Positions 39,646 through 50,088 of a stretch of 64,000 nucleotides of DNA are shown here, one piece after another. Positions within the stretch are counted from its first letter, which is position 1. Every line of letters starts with the position of its first letter. The notes beneath the pieces were generated by a model. The model did not search any database, was not told where the DNA came from, and saw only the letters and a program-made list of their open reading frames with translations. This stretch comes from Muribaculaceae bacterium Isolate-002 (NCI) (GTDB lineage Bacteria; Bacteroidota; Bacteroidia; Bacteroidales; Muribaculaceae): contig SCEG01000009.1 in assembly GCA_004102805.1 (NCBI GenBank), positions 1 through 64,000 on the forward strand, given 5' to 3'. The translations under genes and the position numbers were made by a program.

Positions 39646-41228
39646 CCGTCAAACTCGTCGGAGCGTTAGTAGCCGTGTCGGCAGTGTTACCGCTGTCGGC
39701 GCAGGCGTCATTGCCCCGTCGTCCGCGTCTGGTGGTCGGCATTGTCATCAACGGTCTTGACATCGACAAGGTGTATCAGCTGCGTGAGCATCTGACATCG
39801 GGCGGCTTCAACAGGCTGCTTGACAAAGGTGTGACATTCACCAATATCAGCTATGGAAGCCCGCTTGACGACGCGGCGGCCACGGCAGTGCTCATGACAG
39901 GAGCCGCGCCGGCAGTCAACGGCATAGCGGCGCGCGAGGTCTATGACACATCGAGCCGCACGGCGCGTCCGGTGCTTCTCGACACATCGACGATAGGCAA
40001 TTTCACCGACGAGACCTTCTCGCCGAAATCGCTGCGGGTGTCGACGCTTGCCGACGAGCTGCGCATCGACACATCGGGGCTGGGCATGGTGCACGCCGTA
40101 TCGCCCGACGCGACCACCTCCATCATCATGGCCGGACATGCCGGCAACTCGGCTTGCTGGATTACCGACAAGACCGGCAAATGGGCGTCGTCGACCTATT
40201 ACACAGAACTTCCGACATCGATACAGCAGCTCAACCATCTGCGCCCGCTGGCGGCACGGCTCGACACCATAAGGTGGTCGCCCACGCTCCCCGACGGCGC
40301 TTACAGCGAACTGCCGTCGCACAAAAAGATATACTCCTTCAACCATACATTCAGCAGCTCGGAAGCCGACAGATTTGCCCGATACAAGCTGTCAGCTCCG
40401 GTCAACAGCGAGGTGACGACCGTGTCGCTCGATTTCCTCAAGATGCTCAACATGGGGAAACGCGAGCCGGTCGACATGCTTGAAGTGAACTATACCGTGC
40501 AGCCCTACACCTACTCGCGCCAGGCCGACACACGCGTAGAGCTTCTCGACTCATACATGCGGCTTGACCGCGATCTGGCACGCCTTTTCGCCACCATCGA
40601 CAGTCAGGGCCCGGGTCTTGACAAAACACTTATATGGGTGGCGGGCACTCCGGCCACCAACGCATCGCAAAGCGACGAAGAGCGCTGGAGAATACCCGGA
40701 GGCGAGTTTTCACCCGAACGCGCCGTGTCGCTGCTTAAAGTCAACCTCATGTCGCTCTACGGCAACGGCGACTGGGTGACAGGATATTACAACAACCAGA
40801 TATATCTCAACCGCGAACTCATACAGCAGCGCGGCAAAGATCTGAACGAGATACGCCGTGAGAGCGCCGACTTTCTGCGCCGCATGAGCGGAGTCACATA
40901 CGCCGTCACAATCGACCAGGCAATAGCAGCCAACGAATCGGCCGACTCCCCTTTCCCTCCGGCGCGCAACATTGATATCGACACAGCCGGTGACGTCATC
41001 ATATCGGTGGCGCCGGGCTGGGAAATAGTGCAAAACGCCAACTCGCAGATCAACAGGACTGTCGAGCGCGGAAAAGCCTCATCGTCGGCGGCATTCATCA
41101 TGTGTCCCGACATCGACGCGCGGGTAATCGACACGCCGGTCGACGCGCGTGTCATAGCCCCGACAGTGGCACGTCTGCTGCGGATACGTTCGCCCAACGG
41201 AGCGCGGCTTTCGCCTGTAAGGCTATAA
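39621..41228 (+). CDS. Alkaline-phosphatase-fold exported protein lacking metal ligands
   Basis: The 535-residue protein (start MSRPPKSL at 39621, signal peptide to about residue 28) aligns by eye over its length with PafA-type alkaline phosphatases: RRPRLVVGIVIN, GGFNRLLDKGVTFTN, AVLMTGAAPAVNGI, RLDRDLARLFATID, VIAPTVARLLRIRSPNG. Every expected catalytic position I can place is changed. GIVxD reads GIVIN (Asn44), the Thr-x-x-G-H nucleophile region reads LDDAAATAVLMTG, the STDxVGH ligand segment reads YTVQPYTYS, and TADHG reads VAGTPAT. It is therefore probably not an active zinc phosphatase. It overlaps the DUF4105 gene by 25 nt and precedes secA by 100 bp. Confidence 0.85.
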   Translation: MSRPPKSLTVKLVGALVAVSAVLPLSAQASLPRRPRLVVGIVINGLDIDKVYQLREHLTSGGFNRLLDKGVTFTNISYGSPLDDAAATAVLMTGAAPAVNGIAAREVYDTSSRTARPVLLDTSTIGNFTDETFSPKSLRVSTLADELRIDTSGLGMVHAVSPDATTSIIMAGHAGNSACWITDKTGKWASSTYYTELPTSIQQLNHLRPLAARLDTIRWSPTLPDGAYSELPSHKKIYSFNHTFSSSEADRFARYKLSAPVNSEVTTVSLDFLKMLNMGKREPVDMLEVNYTVQPYTYSRQADTRVELLDSYMRLDRDLARLFATIDSQGPGLDKTLIWVAGTPATNASQSDEERWRIPGGEFSPERAVSLLKVNLMSLYGNGDWVTGYYNNQIYLNRELIQQRGKDLNEIRRESADFLRRMSGVTYAVTIDQAIAANESADSPFPPARNIDIDTAGDVIISVAPGWEIVQNANSQINRTVERGKASSSAAFIMCPDIDARVIDTPVDARVIAPTVARLLRIRSPNGARLSPVRL

Positions 41229-41328
41229 GCCGCAAAGTCACGGCCGGCCATCGACGGCGTCACGTGACAATGTATAGAAGAAGGGTCCGAACGCCCGCCG
41301 TATTAATCAGAAAAAAACAAAACACAAT

Positions 41329-44300
41329 ATGTCATTAACTTCAATTTTAAGTAAATTTTTCGGCAACAAGTCGCAGCGCGACCTGAAAGAAATCCAGCCC
41401 ATCGTAGACAGCATCAACGCCATGGGGCCGGAAATGCAGGCTCTCACAGTCGACCAGCTCCGCGAACGCATCGACCTCGTTCGCGCCGATATCGCGGCCG
41501 CCATCAAAGATGACGAGGAAGCCATAGCCCGCACCAAAGAAGAGGTGGACAAACTGCCTTTCGACGAACGTCAGCCCCTGTGGGACGAGATTGACAAGCA
41601 TGAGAAGAACATTCTCGACACGCTCGAGGATAAACTTAACGAGCATCTGCCTGTGGTGTTCGCCGTAATGCGCGAGACAGCCGCACGCTTCGCCCGCAAC
41701 GAGACGATTGTGGTCAAAGCCACAGAGCTTGACCGCGAGCTTGCCGGCAAAGGATGCGACTTCGTAAGCATCGACGAGAACGGCAACGCCGTATGGCGCA
41801 ACAAATGGATGGCCGGCGGCAACCTTATCACCTGGGACATGATACACTACGACGTGCAGCTCATCGGCGGTATCGTGCTCCATCAGGGCAAAATCGCCGA
41901 GATGGCCACCGGTGAGGGCAAGACCCTTGTGGCTACACTGCCGGTGTTCCTCCGCTCGCTGTCGCACCGCGGAGTGCATGTGGTGACCGTCAACGACTAT
42001 CTGTCGAAGCGCGACTCGGAGTGGATGGGACCACTTTATATGTTCCACGGCTCGACAGTCGACTGCATCGACAAGCATCAGCCCAACACACCTCAGCGCC
42101 GCGCGGCCTACAACTGCGACATCACATTCGGAACAAACAACGAATTCGGCTTCGACTACCTTCGCGACAACATGGCGATGACCCCCGGCGACCTCGTGCA
42201 GCGCAAGCATTACTATGCCATTGTCGACGAGGTTGACTCGGTGCTTATCGACGATGCCCGCACGCCGCTTATCATATCTGGTCCGGTGCCCAAGGGCGAC
42301 GACCAGATGTTTGACATGTTCAAAGCAAATGTCGAGAAAGTGGTACAGGCACAGCGACGTCTTGTCAACCAACTGCTTACCGACGCCAAGGAAAAGTTGA
42401 AATCGCCTGACAAGAATGTGCAGAAGGATGGTGCGCTGGCATTGTTCAGAGCCTTCAAGGGTCTGCCCAAATACGGAGCGCTCATCAAATTCCTCTCGCA
42501 GGAAGGCATGAAGAAAATACTTCTCGACACCGAGGCCTATTATCTCCAGGACAACGCCCGCGAGATGCCCAAAGCCACCGAACCGCTTTACTTCGTCATT
42601 GACGAGAAGAACCGTTCGGTCGACCTCACCGACAAGGGTATCGACGAGCTGACCGGCAAGAGCAACGACCCGCAGTTCTTCGTTCTGCCCGACATAGCGT
42701 CGCAGTTGTCGGAGCTTGAGAAAATAGATGACCTTCAGATACGTCAGGAGAAGAAAGACGAGGTGATGAACGATTACGCCATTAAGTCGGAACGCGTGCA
42801 CACCGTCAACCAGCTTCTCAAAGCCTATACGCTGTTTGACAAGGATATCGAATATGTGATTGACGAAGGCAAAATCAAGATTGTCGACGAGCAGACAGGA
42901 CGTATAATGGAGGGACGCCGCTACAGCGACGGACTCCACCAAGCCATCGAGGCAAAAGAGGGAGTCAAAGTGGAGGCAGCCACACAGACATTCGCCACCA
43001 TCACACTCCAGAACTATTTCCGCATGTATCACAAGCTGGCAGGTATGACCGGTACGGCAGAGACAGAGGCGGGCGAGCTCTGGGACATCTACAAGCTCGA
43101 TGTTGTGACAATACCCACCAACCGTCCGGTAGCCCGTATCGACATGAACGACCGCGTCTACCGCACGAAGAAAGAGAAATATGCGGCAGTCATCGAAGAG
43201 ATAGTGAAACTGCGCGAGGCAGGCCGTCCGGTGCTTGTCGGCACCACATCGGTTGAGATATCCGAGTTGCTCAAGCGCATGCTCGATCTCCGCAAAATCG
43301 ACTGTCAAGTGCTCAACGCCAAGCTGCACCAGCGCGAGGCACAGGTCGTGGCGCTCGCCGGCCAGTCGGGCACTGTCACCATCGCCACCAACATGGCGGG
43401 CCGCGGAACCGACATCAAGCTTTCCGACTCGGTGAAAGCCGCCGGCGGACTCGCTATCATCGGCACGGAGCGTCATGAGTCGCGCCGCGTCGACCGTCAG
43501 CTGCGCGGACGTTCGGGACGTCAGGGCGACCCGGGTTCATCGGTATTCTTCGTGTCGTTTGAAGACCAGCTGATGCGTCTTTTCGCCACCGACCGCGTGA
43601 TGAAGATGCTCGACCGTCTCGGTCTGCACGACGGCGAGATGATAGAGTCGAAGATGGTTACCAATGCCATCGAAAAGGCTCAGAAACGAGTGGAAGAGAA
43701 CAACTTCGGCATACGTAAACGCCTTCTTGAATATGACGACGTGATGAACAAGCAGCGTACGTATATCTACGCCCGCCGTCACCATGCACTGCTCGGCGAG
43801 CGTGTAGGCATCGACATCGCCAACATGCTCTACGACACCATCGAGAATATCATCAACAACTATCCGGAACCTGATTTCTACGAGGATATGCGCATGGAAC
43901 TCATGCGTGTGCTCACCATCGAGCCCCCGTTTACCGAAGAAGAATTCCGCAACATGGAGCGCGAGGATGCCATCAACGCGCTTTACACGGCAGCCACCGA
44001 GGCGCTTGACCGCAAGAGCGAACGTATCGTCGAGATGGCTACGCCCGTAATCAAGGACTGGGTTGAGAACCGCAACGCCAAGGGACTGATTATCGTGCCC
44101 ATCACCGACGGCAAACGTGTCTATCAGATACGTGTCGACATCAACAAGGCTTACGACACCAATTGCCGCCAGATTGTTAAGGAATGGCACAAGACGATAC
44201 TTCTGATATGCATCGACGAGCTGTGGAAAGAGCATCTGCGCGAACTCGACCAGCTGCGCCAGTCGGTGCAGAACGCATCATACGAGCAGAAAGACCCTCT

Positions 44301-44700
44301 GGTAATCTACAAAGTAGAGTCGTTCCACATCTTCGAGCGCATGCTTTCGGTGCTCAACAACAAGGCGATGTCATCGCTTCTGCGCGGACAGATTTATATA
44401 CCGAAACGCGAGACTCCGGCAGCGACCGAGGGAGAGACCGCCCAGCAGCCTGAAGAGCGCAAGGCTCCGGAAGTGCGCCAGGCGATGCCCGAGCGCGCCA
44501 ATCCGAACAGCAATCTCAAAGCCACCAAGGAAGAGCTTCCGGGACAGGCCGAGCAACGTGCGGCGGCAAATGCGTCGCAGGCGCCCAAATCGCGCCCCGA
44601 GCCTGTCAAAGCAGGGCCTAAAGTGGGTCGCAACGACCTCTGTCCCTGCGGTTCGGGCAAGAAATTCAAGAACTGCCACGGACGCAACGAAGGCATCTGA
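41329..44700 (+). CDS. secA: Preprotein translocase ATPase SecA
   Basis: The 1123-residue motor drives proteins through SecYEG. Motifs include Walker [39 protein letters not shown] (DEVD box), [26 protein letters not shown]-type motif ([15 protein letters not shown]), [14 protein letters not shown] and [13 protein letters not shown]. The C-terminal tail is Pro/Glu-rich and ends with the zinc-binding [18 protein letters not shown] that contacts SecB or ribosomes. The length, about 220 residues above E. coli SecA, reflects insertions typical of Bacteroidetes. Start at ATG 41329. It heads a rightward gene row reaching sprA. Confidence 0.98.
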   Translation: MSLTSILSKFFGNKSQRDLKEIQPIVDSINAMGPEMQALTVDQLRERIDLVRADIAAAIKDDEEAIARTKEEVDKLPFDERQPLWDEIDKHEKNILDTLEDKLNEHLPVVFAVMRETAARFARNETIVVKATELDRELAGKGCDFVSIDENGNAVWRNKWMAGGNLITWDMIHYDVQLIGGIVLHQGKIAEMATGEGKTLVATLPVFLRSLSHRGVHVVTVNDYLSKRDSEWMGPLYMFHGSTVDCIDKHQPNTPQRRAAYNCDITFGTNNEFGFDYLRDNMAMTPGDLVQRKHYYAIVDEVDSVLIDDARTPLIISGPVPKGDDQMFDMFKANVEKVVQAQRRLVNQLLTDAKEKLKSPDKNVQKDGALALFRAFKGLPKYGALIKFLSQEGMKKILLDTEAYYLQDNAREMPKATEPLYFVIDEKNRSVDLTDKGIDELTGKSNDPQFFVLPDIASQLSELEKIDDLQIRQEKKDEVMNDYAIKSERVHTVNQLLKAYTLFDKDIEYVIDEGKIKIVDEQTGRIMEGRRYSDGLHQAIEAKEGVKVEAATQTFATITLQNYFRMYHKLAGMTGTAETEAGELWDIYKLDVVTIPTNRPVARIDMNDRVYRTKKEKYAAVIEEIVKLREAGRPVLVGTTSVEISELLKRMLDLRKIDCQVLNAKLHQREAQVVALAGQSGTVTIATNMAGRGTDIKLSDSVKAAGGLAIIGTERHESRRVDRQLRGRSGRQGDPGSSVFFVSFEDQLMRLFATDRVMKMLDRLGLHDGEMIESKMVTNAIEKAQKRVEENNFGIRKRLLEYDDVMNKQRTYIYARRHHALLGERVGIDIANMLYDTIENIINNYPEPDFYEDMRMELMRVLTIEPPFTEEEFRNMEREDAINALYTAATEALDRKSERIVEMATPVIKDWVENRNAKGLIIVPITDGKRVYQIRVDINKAYDTNCRQIVKEWHKTILLICIDELWKEHLRELDQLRQSVQNASYEQKDPLVIYKVESFHIFERMLSVLNNKAMSSLLRGQIYIPKRETPAATEGETAQQPEERKAPEVRQAMPERANPNSNLKATKEELPGQAEQRAAANASQAPKSRPEPVKAGPKVGRNDLCPCGSGKKFKNCHGRNEGI

Positions 44701-44883
44701 ACAAACTGAAAAGCGCGGAGTGTGGCCGGCCGTGGAGAGATCCGCGTCCAGCCATACTCCCGTATTTTAAATACGAATGCCGAACGGCTGTGTGAAGCCA
44801 TCAGCCCCTGGCATTATTTCTGAGAGTGTCTCATAACAGCCACTCATCAGTTATCAAAGCAAGTCAACAAAAAGAGTTTCAAT

Positions 44884-45882
44884 ATGGACAATACGAACAT
44901 ACCTGTCAATCCCGACCCCGTAACGAACACGCCGCAGCCCACCGACAGCATGCAGCGTCAGGAACAACGCGGCAAGCGCATGCGCAAGATATATATCATC
45001 GGCGCTACGGCGGCGCTTCTGATTATACTCGCCGTGTTTTTCATCATCATGTCGTCAAAAAACAAAGAGCTTGAAGAGTCGAGAAAGCTGGCCGAGGAGA
45101 CGCAGCAGCAGCTTCTGGCACAGCAGATGCAGATCAACGAGCTCGAACTGCTCAAGATTGACGATGACTTCCAGCAGATGGAGGGACAGACCGTATTGCT
45201 CGCCAACGACTCCATTGTGGAGAAATATCAGGCGGCGCGCGCTCAGATAGAGAAACTCATGGCCGAACTCAACAATGAGAAAACGAAGAGCGCGGCGCAA
45301 ATCAAGAAGCTCACCGACGAGATAAACACTCTCAAGGGGATACTTCGTGACTACACCGCACGTATCAACGAGCTTATGGCCGAGAACGACCAGCTGAAAG
45401 AGGAGAACACCACTATCAAGAACCAGAACCAACAGCTCAACAGCCGCGTGCAGGACATGACACGCAAAAACGAGCATCTGACCGAGCGCATGACGCTTGC
45501 CGAGAAGCTCAATGTGACCGGACTGTCGCTCCGCGCCCTCAACAAGAAGGGGAAAAACGAGAAAAACATCACGAAGGCAACCCGCCTCTGCGTGACGTTT
45601 ACCATACCTCAGAACAATTCCACTCCGGCCGGTGAAAAGACGATATTCCTGCGCATCACCACCCCCGAGGGCGATCTGCTCACAGGTGGAGGCTCATTCA
45701 GTTTCGAAGGCGCCACACTACAGGCCACTGCCCGGCGCACCATCGAATATGCCAACGAGGAAATCGGCGGCGTGGAGATATACTGGGACGTGACATCGAC
45801 GCTCAATCCGGGCATGTATACCGTGGAGCTTTTCTGCGATAATTTCCGCCTGGCATCGCGCCAGTTCGAGATGAAAAAATAA
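44884..45882 (+). CDS. Inner-membrane coiled-coil protein of unknown function
   Basis: The 332-residue protein starts with a 34-residue cytoplasmic Pro/Gln-rich, basic N terminus. A membrane helix follows at about 36-57 (IYIIGATAALLIILAVFFII), then a long coiled coil of Glu/Lys/Gln heptads (about 60-205), and a C-terminal beta domain (about 220-332) with TRLCVTFTIPQNN and GGVEIYWDVTSTLNPGMYTVELFCDNF. I recognise no named family. The layout suggests a periplasmic spacer holding a sandwich domain near the peptidoglycan or outer membrane. It follows secA by 183 bp (no gene there) and precedes mgtC-like by 20 bp. Confidence 0.8.
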   Translation: MDNTNIPVNPDPVTNTPQPTDSMQRQEQRGKRMRKIYIIGATAALLIILAVFFIIMSSKNKELEESRKLAEETQQQLLAQQMQINELELLKIDDDFQQMEGQTVLLANDSIVEKYQAARAQIEKLMAELNNEKTKSAAQIKKLTDEINTLKGILRDYTARINELMAENDQLKEENTTIKNQNQQLNSRVQDMTRKNEHLTERMTLAEKLNVTGLSLRALNKKGKNEKNITKATRLCVTFTIPQNNSTPAGEKTIFLRITTPEGDLLTGGGSFSFEGATLQATARRTIEYANEEIGGVEIYWDVTSTLNPGMYTVELFCDNFRLASRQFEMKK

Positions 45883-45902
45883 ACAAGTAAAGCCATTTGT
45901 CA

Positions 45903-46619
45903 ATGATAGATGATATCATAAGGGAGATAACCTCGACCGAGGTCACCACGACTTCAGCGATAGCGAAGCTGTGCATCAGCCTGCTGCTGGGGAGTGCGGT
46001 CGGCTTCGAGCGCAAACTCAAAGGCCAGTCGGCGGGCATACGCACGTTTGCCCTTATATGCATGGGGGCAACGCTCGCCATGCTGATATCAATCTATGTG
46101 CCGCAGGAATATCTGGGTCTAAAGAACGGCGACCCGGGCCGTATAGCCGCGCAGGTTGTGACCGGAGTCGGTTTTCTCGGCGCGGGAGCCATCATACAGA
46201 TGAAAGGCTCCGTCAGGGGACTGACAACGGCTGCGGGAATATGGATGGTGGCGACAATCGGAATGGCCGTGGGGCTCGGGATGTATGCTCTGTCGATTAC
46301 CGCCACACTGCTCATTCTGGTAGTGCTCCACTGGTTTGAGCGGTGGGAGCACCGCACGGCGATGGGAGCCGAGTCGCGAATAATAAGACTTCTTATCAAT
46401 TGCGTGGTCACGGATATCGAGGAGTACCGGAAGGTGCTCCGCGACAATAAGGTGACGATAACCAACATGTATCTTGAATATGACTACGACGAAGAGGTGA
46501 CCAGGCTGAATTTCGTGGTGCTGTTCAAGGAGTCAACCGACTATGTAGGGATATTCGAGCAACTGCGCACGCTCAATCCCACGCACTCCGTTTCGCTTGC
46601 CAACCAGGTGAGCATATAG
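45903..46619 (+). CDS. MgtC/SapB-family membrane protein
   Basis: The 238-residue protein has about four or five N-terminal membrane helices with the MgtC signatures GSAVGFERKLKGQSAGIRTFALICMG, GFLGAGAIIQMKGSVRGLTTAAGIW and GMAVGLGMY, followed by a soluble ACT-like C-terminal domain (about 155-238). MgtC proteins are linked to Mg2+ limitation and to regulation of membrane ATPase; the role in Bacteroidales is unclear. The ATG at 45903 is chosen over a TTG two codons upstream. It probably shares a transcript with the coiled-coil gene. Confidence 0.9.
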   Translation: MIDDIIREITSTEVTTTSAIAKLCISLLLGSAVGFERKLKGQSAGIRTFALICMGATLAMLISIYVPQEYLGLKNGDPGRIAAQVVTGVGFLGAGAIIQMKGSVRGLTTAAGIWMVATIGMAVGLGMYALSITATLLILVVLHWFERWEHRTAMGAESRIIRLLINCVVTDIEEYRKVLRDNKVTITNMYLEYDYDEEVTRLNFVVLFKESTDYVGIFEQLRTLNPTHSVSLANQVSI

Positions 46620-46716
46620 ACCGCGGCGTATCGAGGTGCGCGCAAAGGGATCCGGGAGGCTCTACCCTTTCCGGCGACAAAATCTACAGAACATCTACTG
46701 AACTTATACTGATATT

Positions 46717-48930
46717 ATGAATATAGAAAGTCTGATAGGCGACCTTGCATTCATACTGATACTCGGAGCCGCTGTGACGCTTCTTTTCAAGTGGATAAAG
46801 CAGCCTGTCGTATTGGGATATATCGTGGCCGGATTTCTTGCGAGTCCGAATTTCGAGCCGCTGCCGTCGGTAGCCAACGAGGCCAATATCGAATTCTGGG
46901 CGCAGATCGGCATAGTCGTGCTGCTCTTCTCGCTCGGTCTCGAGTTCAATTTCAAGAAACTTGTCAACACGGGCGGCTCGGCCGTAGTGACGGCGCTCAT
47001 CAACGTGATAGGCATGATGTGCGTGGGGTTCGCGATAGGCACATTGCTCGGGTTCTCTCATATCAACAGCATATTTTTAGGCGGCATGCTGTCGATGTCG
47101 TCGACGACAATCATAATCAAGGCACTGACTGACCTGGGGCTCAAGCAGAAGAAATTCGCGTCGCTTGTTTTCGCCATACTCGTTGTTGAAGATCTGTTTG
47201 CGGTGCTCATGATGGTGGTGCTGTCGTCGATAGCCGTCAATGACTCCGTAGAGGGGTCGGAACTGCTGCTGAGCATCGGCAAACTCGCGTTTTTCCTCAT
47301 AATATGGTTTCTGGTGGGAGTGTTCGTGCTTCCGTCGATGCTCAACAAGACGCGCCGTTATCTCAACAACGAGACCCTTCTGATCATATCGATGGGACTG
47401 TGTCTGGGGATGGCGGTGTTTTCGGTGGCGTGCGGCTTTTCGCTGGCGCTTGGAGCGTTTGTGATGGGCTCTATCCTTGCCGGGACGAGCTATGCCGAAC
47501 GCATAGAGAGGGTCACGATGCCGGTAAAAGATCTGTTCGGAGCGGTGTTTTTCATTTCCGTCGGCATGATGGTGCAGCCCGACACGATTGTCGAATATGC
47601 CGGGCCGATACTGATATTGTCGGCAGTGGTTATTGTCGGCATGATAGTGTTCGGCACATTCGGCATGCTTGTGACCGGACAGTCGCTGAAGGTAGCGATA
47701 GAGACAGGTTTTTCACTGACGCAGATCGGCGAGTTCTCGTTTATCATCGCATCGCTCGGCATGAGTCTGAAGGTGCTTGACCCGAGCATCTACCCTATCG
47801 TAGTGGCGGTGTCGGTGCTGACGACATTCTCCACGCCCTATTTCATAAAGATGGCCGATCCGTTCTACGATATAGTGAAGCGTCACCTGCCGCAGCGTCT
47901 GCATTTCCTTATCGACCGCTACAGCAAGGAGGCCAGCTCAACCGCCACGTCAGAACGTCAGTCGGTATGGAAGATGTTTATCCGTCGCTATCTGTGGCGC
48001 ATGGTGCTGTATTCGATAGTGCTTATCGCCATCACCCTTGTCTCGCTCAACATATTCATGCCGTGGCTCGCCACAGTGATGCCCGAGGGCTACCGGCTTG
48101 TGGGTGCGGCCGTGACACTTGTGGCGATGTCGCCGTTTCTGCTGGCGCTGTCGCTGCCTACGTCGAAGCGGGTGTCAGACGATGTCACGATACCCGACGG
48201 CTACCGGGTGCCGAGAGTGGTGATGCGCATATTCCGCCTGATACTCGTGCTGGGATTCATTGTCAACATATTGTCGTCGATATTCTCGCTCACGGCAGGA
48301 TTTGCGACCGGCATAGGCCTGGTAGTGCTGGCGGTGTTCATTCTCACGGGCAAGGCAAGTTTCCGTATCGGCAAAATCGAGGACCGCTTCATCAACAACC
48401 TCAACGAGCGAGAGCTGCGGCGTTCGGGCAAAAACAATTCGGTGGTGTCGGATCTCCATCTCGCCTATATGACGGTGGGCAACCGGTGCGGCATCGTCGG
48501 CGAACGTCTCCGTGACTCAGGCCTGCGCTCGCAATACGGCGTAAGCGTGTCGAGCATCATGCGCGGGTCGCAGTTTATCCCCGTGCCCCGCAGCGACGAC
48601 AGGATATTCCCGGGCGACACCATAGGCATAATCGGCACCGACGAACAGATACAGCGGCTTCTCCCCGTAATCGAGTGCAATGACGATGCCGATGCCACAC
48701 CCTCGGCCGCGGCTGTCAGCTTCGGCATTTATGACGTGCAGCTCAGCGAGCAGTCGCCACTGTGCGGCCAAAGCATCATCAATGCCGACATACCCGACAA
48801 ATATTCGTCGATGGTGATAGCTGTGGAACGAGACGGCCGGTTTGCCGAAAAGCTCGACACGGTTGTTTTCGCAGCCGGCGACAGAGTGTATCTCGCCGGG
48901 CCGAAAGACACGATATTCTCTCTGGCGTGA
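46717..48930 (+). CDS. CPA2-family cation:proton antiporter (KefB-like) with RCK C domains
   Basis: The 737-residue transporter has a first half of about 12-13 membrane helices with QPVVLGYIVAGFLASPNF, IGIVVLLFSLGLEFN and FSLALGAFVMGSILAGTSYAERIE, typical of CPA2 K+ or Na+/H+ antiporters. A further set of helices (about 415-570) is followed by two TrkA-C-like domains at about 600-660 and 675-737 (FPGDTIGIIGTDEQIQRLL, FAAGDRVYLAGPKDTIF). No Rossmann TrkA-N domain is visible between helices and TrkA-C, so NAD binding is unlikely. It is in the rightward row, 97 bp after the mgtC-like gene, and 51 bp before bcp. Confidence 0.92.
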   Translation: MNIESLIGDLAFILILGAAVTLLFKWIKQPVVLGYIVAGFLASPNFEPLPSVANEANIEFWAQIGIVVLLFSLGLEFNFKKLVNTGGSAVVTALINVIGMMCVGFAIGTLLGFSHINSIFLGGMLSMSSTTIIIKALTDLGLKQKKFASLVFAILVVEDLFAVLMMVVLSSIAVNDSVEGSELLLSIGKLAFFLIIWFLVGVFVLPSMLNKTRRYLNNETLLIISMGLCLGMAVFSVACGFSLALGAFVMGSILAGTSYAERIERVTMPVKDLFGAVFFISVGMMVQPDTIVEYAGPILILSAVVIVGMIVFGTFGMLVTGQSLKVAIETGFSLTQIGEFSFIIASLGMSLKVLDPSIYPIVVAVSVLTTFSTPYFIKMADPFYDIVKRHLPQRLHFLIDRYSKEASSTATSERQSVWKMFIRRYLWRMVLYSIVLIAITLVSLNIFMPWLATVMPEGYRLVGAAVTLVAMSPFLLALSLPTSKRVSDDVTIPDGYRVPRVVMRIFRLILVLGFIVNILSSIFSLTAGFATGIGLVVLAVFILTGKASFRIGKIEDRFINNLNERELRRSGKNNSVVSDLHLAYMTVGNRCGIVGERLRDSGLRSQYGVSVSSIMRGSQFIPVPRSDDRIFPGDTIGIIGTDEQIQRLLPVIECNDDADATPSAAAVSFGIYDVQLSEQSPLCGQSIINADIPDKYSSMVIAVERDGRFAEKLDTVVFAAGDRVYLAGPKDTIFSLA

Positions 48931-48981
48931 ATCAGCGCGTCAAAATAAATACAACACAAAACAATCAAACACAAGAGACTT

Positions 48982-49443
48982 ATGAACATAGGAGACAAGT
49001 TGCCCGAAGTGCTGGGCAAAGACCAGGAAGGAAACGAGATACGCACGGCCGATTTCGCCGGAAAGAAATTCATACTCTACACCTATCCGAAAGACAACAC
49101 GCCCGGCTGCACTGCCGAGGCATGCTCGCTTCGTGACAACAGGGAGGAGCTTCTCTCGCTGGGCTACGAGATTGTCGGAGTCAGCAAAGACTCGGCCGCC
49201 TCTCATCAGAAATTCATCGAGAAGCATCAGCTCAATTTCCCGCTGATAGCCGACACCGACACTTCGCTGCTGCAGCAGCTCGGCGCATGGGGCGAGAAGG
49301 TGTTCTGCGGCAAAAAGAGCATCGGCACACTGCGCACCACCTATCTGATTGACGAGGAAGGCCGCATAGCCGACATATTCCTTCCGAAGCAGATCAAGAC
49401 CAAGGAGCACGCCTCGCAGATCATTGACCGCATAAAGAAATAA
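48982..49443 (+). CDS. bcp: Thioredoxin-dependent thiol peroxidase (peroxiredoxin Q / BCP)
   Basis: The 153-residue peroxiredoxin reduces hydrogen peroxide and organic peroxides. The active segment YPKDNTPGCTAEACSLRDN has the peroxidatic Cys and the resolving Cys five residues later (CTAEAC), the usual Bcp alpha-2 type. GVSKDSAASHQKFIEKH and FPLIADTD follow. Length and order are normal. ruvA begins 6 bp after its stop. Confidence 0.95.
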   Translation: MNIGDKLPEVLGKDQEGNEIRTADFAGKKFILYTYPKDNTPGCTAEACSLRDNREELLSLGYEIVGVSKDSAASHQKFIEKHQLNFPLIADTDTSLLQQLGAWGEKVFCGKKSIGTLRTTYLIDEEGRIADIFLPKQIKTKEHASQIIDRIKK

Positions 49444-49449
49444 AAGCCG

Positions 49450-50031
49450 ATGGTCGAATATATCAGGGGCGCCGTGGCGGAGCTGACTCCGACCTACGTG
49501 GTGATAGAGGCAGGCGGCGTGGGCTACGGCATCAACATAACGCTGCCCTGCTTCACTTCACTCGAAGGGAAGTCAGAGGCCCGGCTGCTCATACACGAGG
49601 TGATACGCGAGGACGCGTGGGTTTATTACGGCTTTGCCGAGGAGAGCGAGCGCGTGCTGTTCCGTCTGCTTATCGGAGTGTCGGGCGTCGGCGCCAACAC
49701 CGCGCGCATGATATTGTCGTCGCTTCCGGTGGCTGACCTCGAGCAGACCATCATGTCGGGCGACGTGCGCAGGCTCAAGGGAGTCAAAGGTATAGGCGCG
49801 AAAACGGCCGAAAGAATAATTGTGGACCTCAAAGATAAAATAAAACCGAGTGACTCTACGTTATTAATACAGTCTGCATCGACAAGCGAAGATTTCGACG
49901 AGGCGCTGGCTGCGATGGTGATGCTTGGATTTCCGCGTCAGGCCGCGCATAAAGTACTGACAAAACTTTATGCCGCAGAGCCGGGACTCAAGGTCGAGGC
50001 CGCCATAAAAAAAGCGCTGACACTTATGTAA
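49450..50031 (+). CDS. ruvA: Holliday junction DNA helicase subunit RuvA
   Basis: The 193-residue RuvA binds four-way junctions and loads RuvB for branch migration. Domain I (residues 1-63) is an OB fold starting MVEYIRGAVAELTPTYVVIEAGGVGYGI. Domain II has the two helix-hairpin-helix motifs (LIGVSGVGANTARMIL and LKGVKGIGAKTAERIIVDLK). Domain III is a short RuvB-contacting three-helix bundle at about 150-193. ruvB and ruvC are not in the window. The gene is 6 bp from bcp and 57 bp from sprA. Confidence 0.96.
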   Translation: MVEYIRGAVAELTPTYVVIEAGGVGYGINITLPCFTSLEGKSEARLLIHEVIREDAWVYYGFAEESERVLFRLLIGVSGVGANTARMILSSLPVADLEQTIMSGDVRRLKGVKGIGAKTAERIIVDLKDKIKPSDSTLLIQSASTSEDFDEALAAMVMLGFPRQAAHKVLTKLYAAEPGLKVEAAIKKALTLM

Positions 50032-50060
50032 TGCATAATTCATAATGCATAATTCATAAT
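50032..50060 (+). repeat. Two tandem 14-bp repeats before sprA
   Basis: The unit TGCATAATTCATAA occurs twice back-to-back right after the ruvA stop. It lies in the sprA 5' region, 29 bp before the ATG. The repeat may be slippage-prone; no regulatory role is shown. Confidence 0.7.
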
Positions 50061-50088
50061 TATGGCGCTTGGGGAATAAAGGGTGTAG

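Noticed and set aside
41347-43476. A 709-codon open frame on the minus strand inside secA
   Set aside because: It is antisense to an intact secA whose motifs cover the region. Its translation has no recognisable domain, and long antisense frames are expected from the codon bias of this genome.
44701-44883. Possible gene or RNA between secA and the coiled-coil gene
   Set aside because: There is only a short AT palindrome near 44763-44777; no ORF with coding character, promoter consensus or RNA fold was found.
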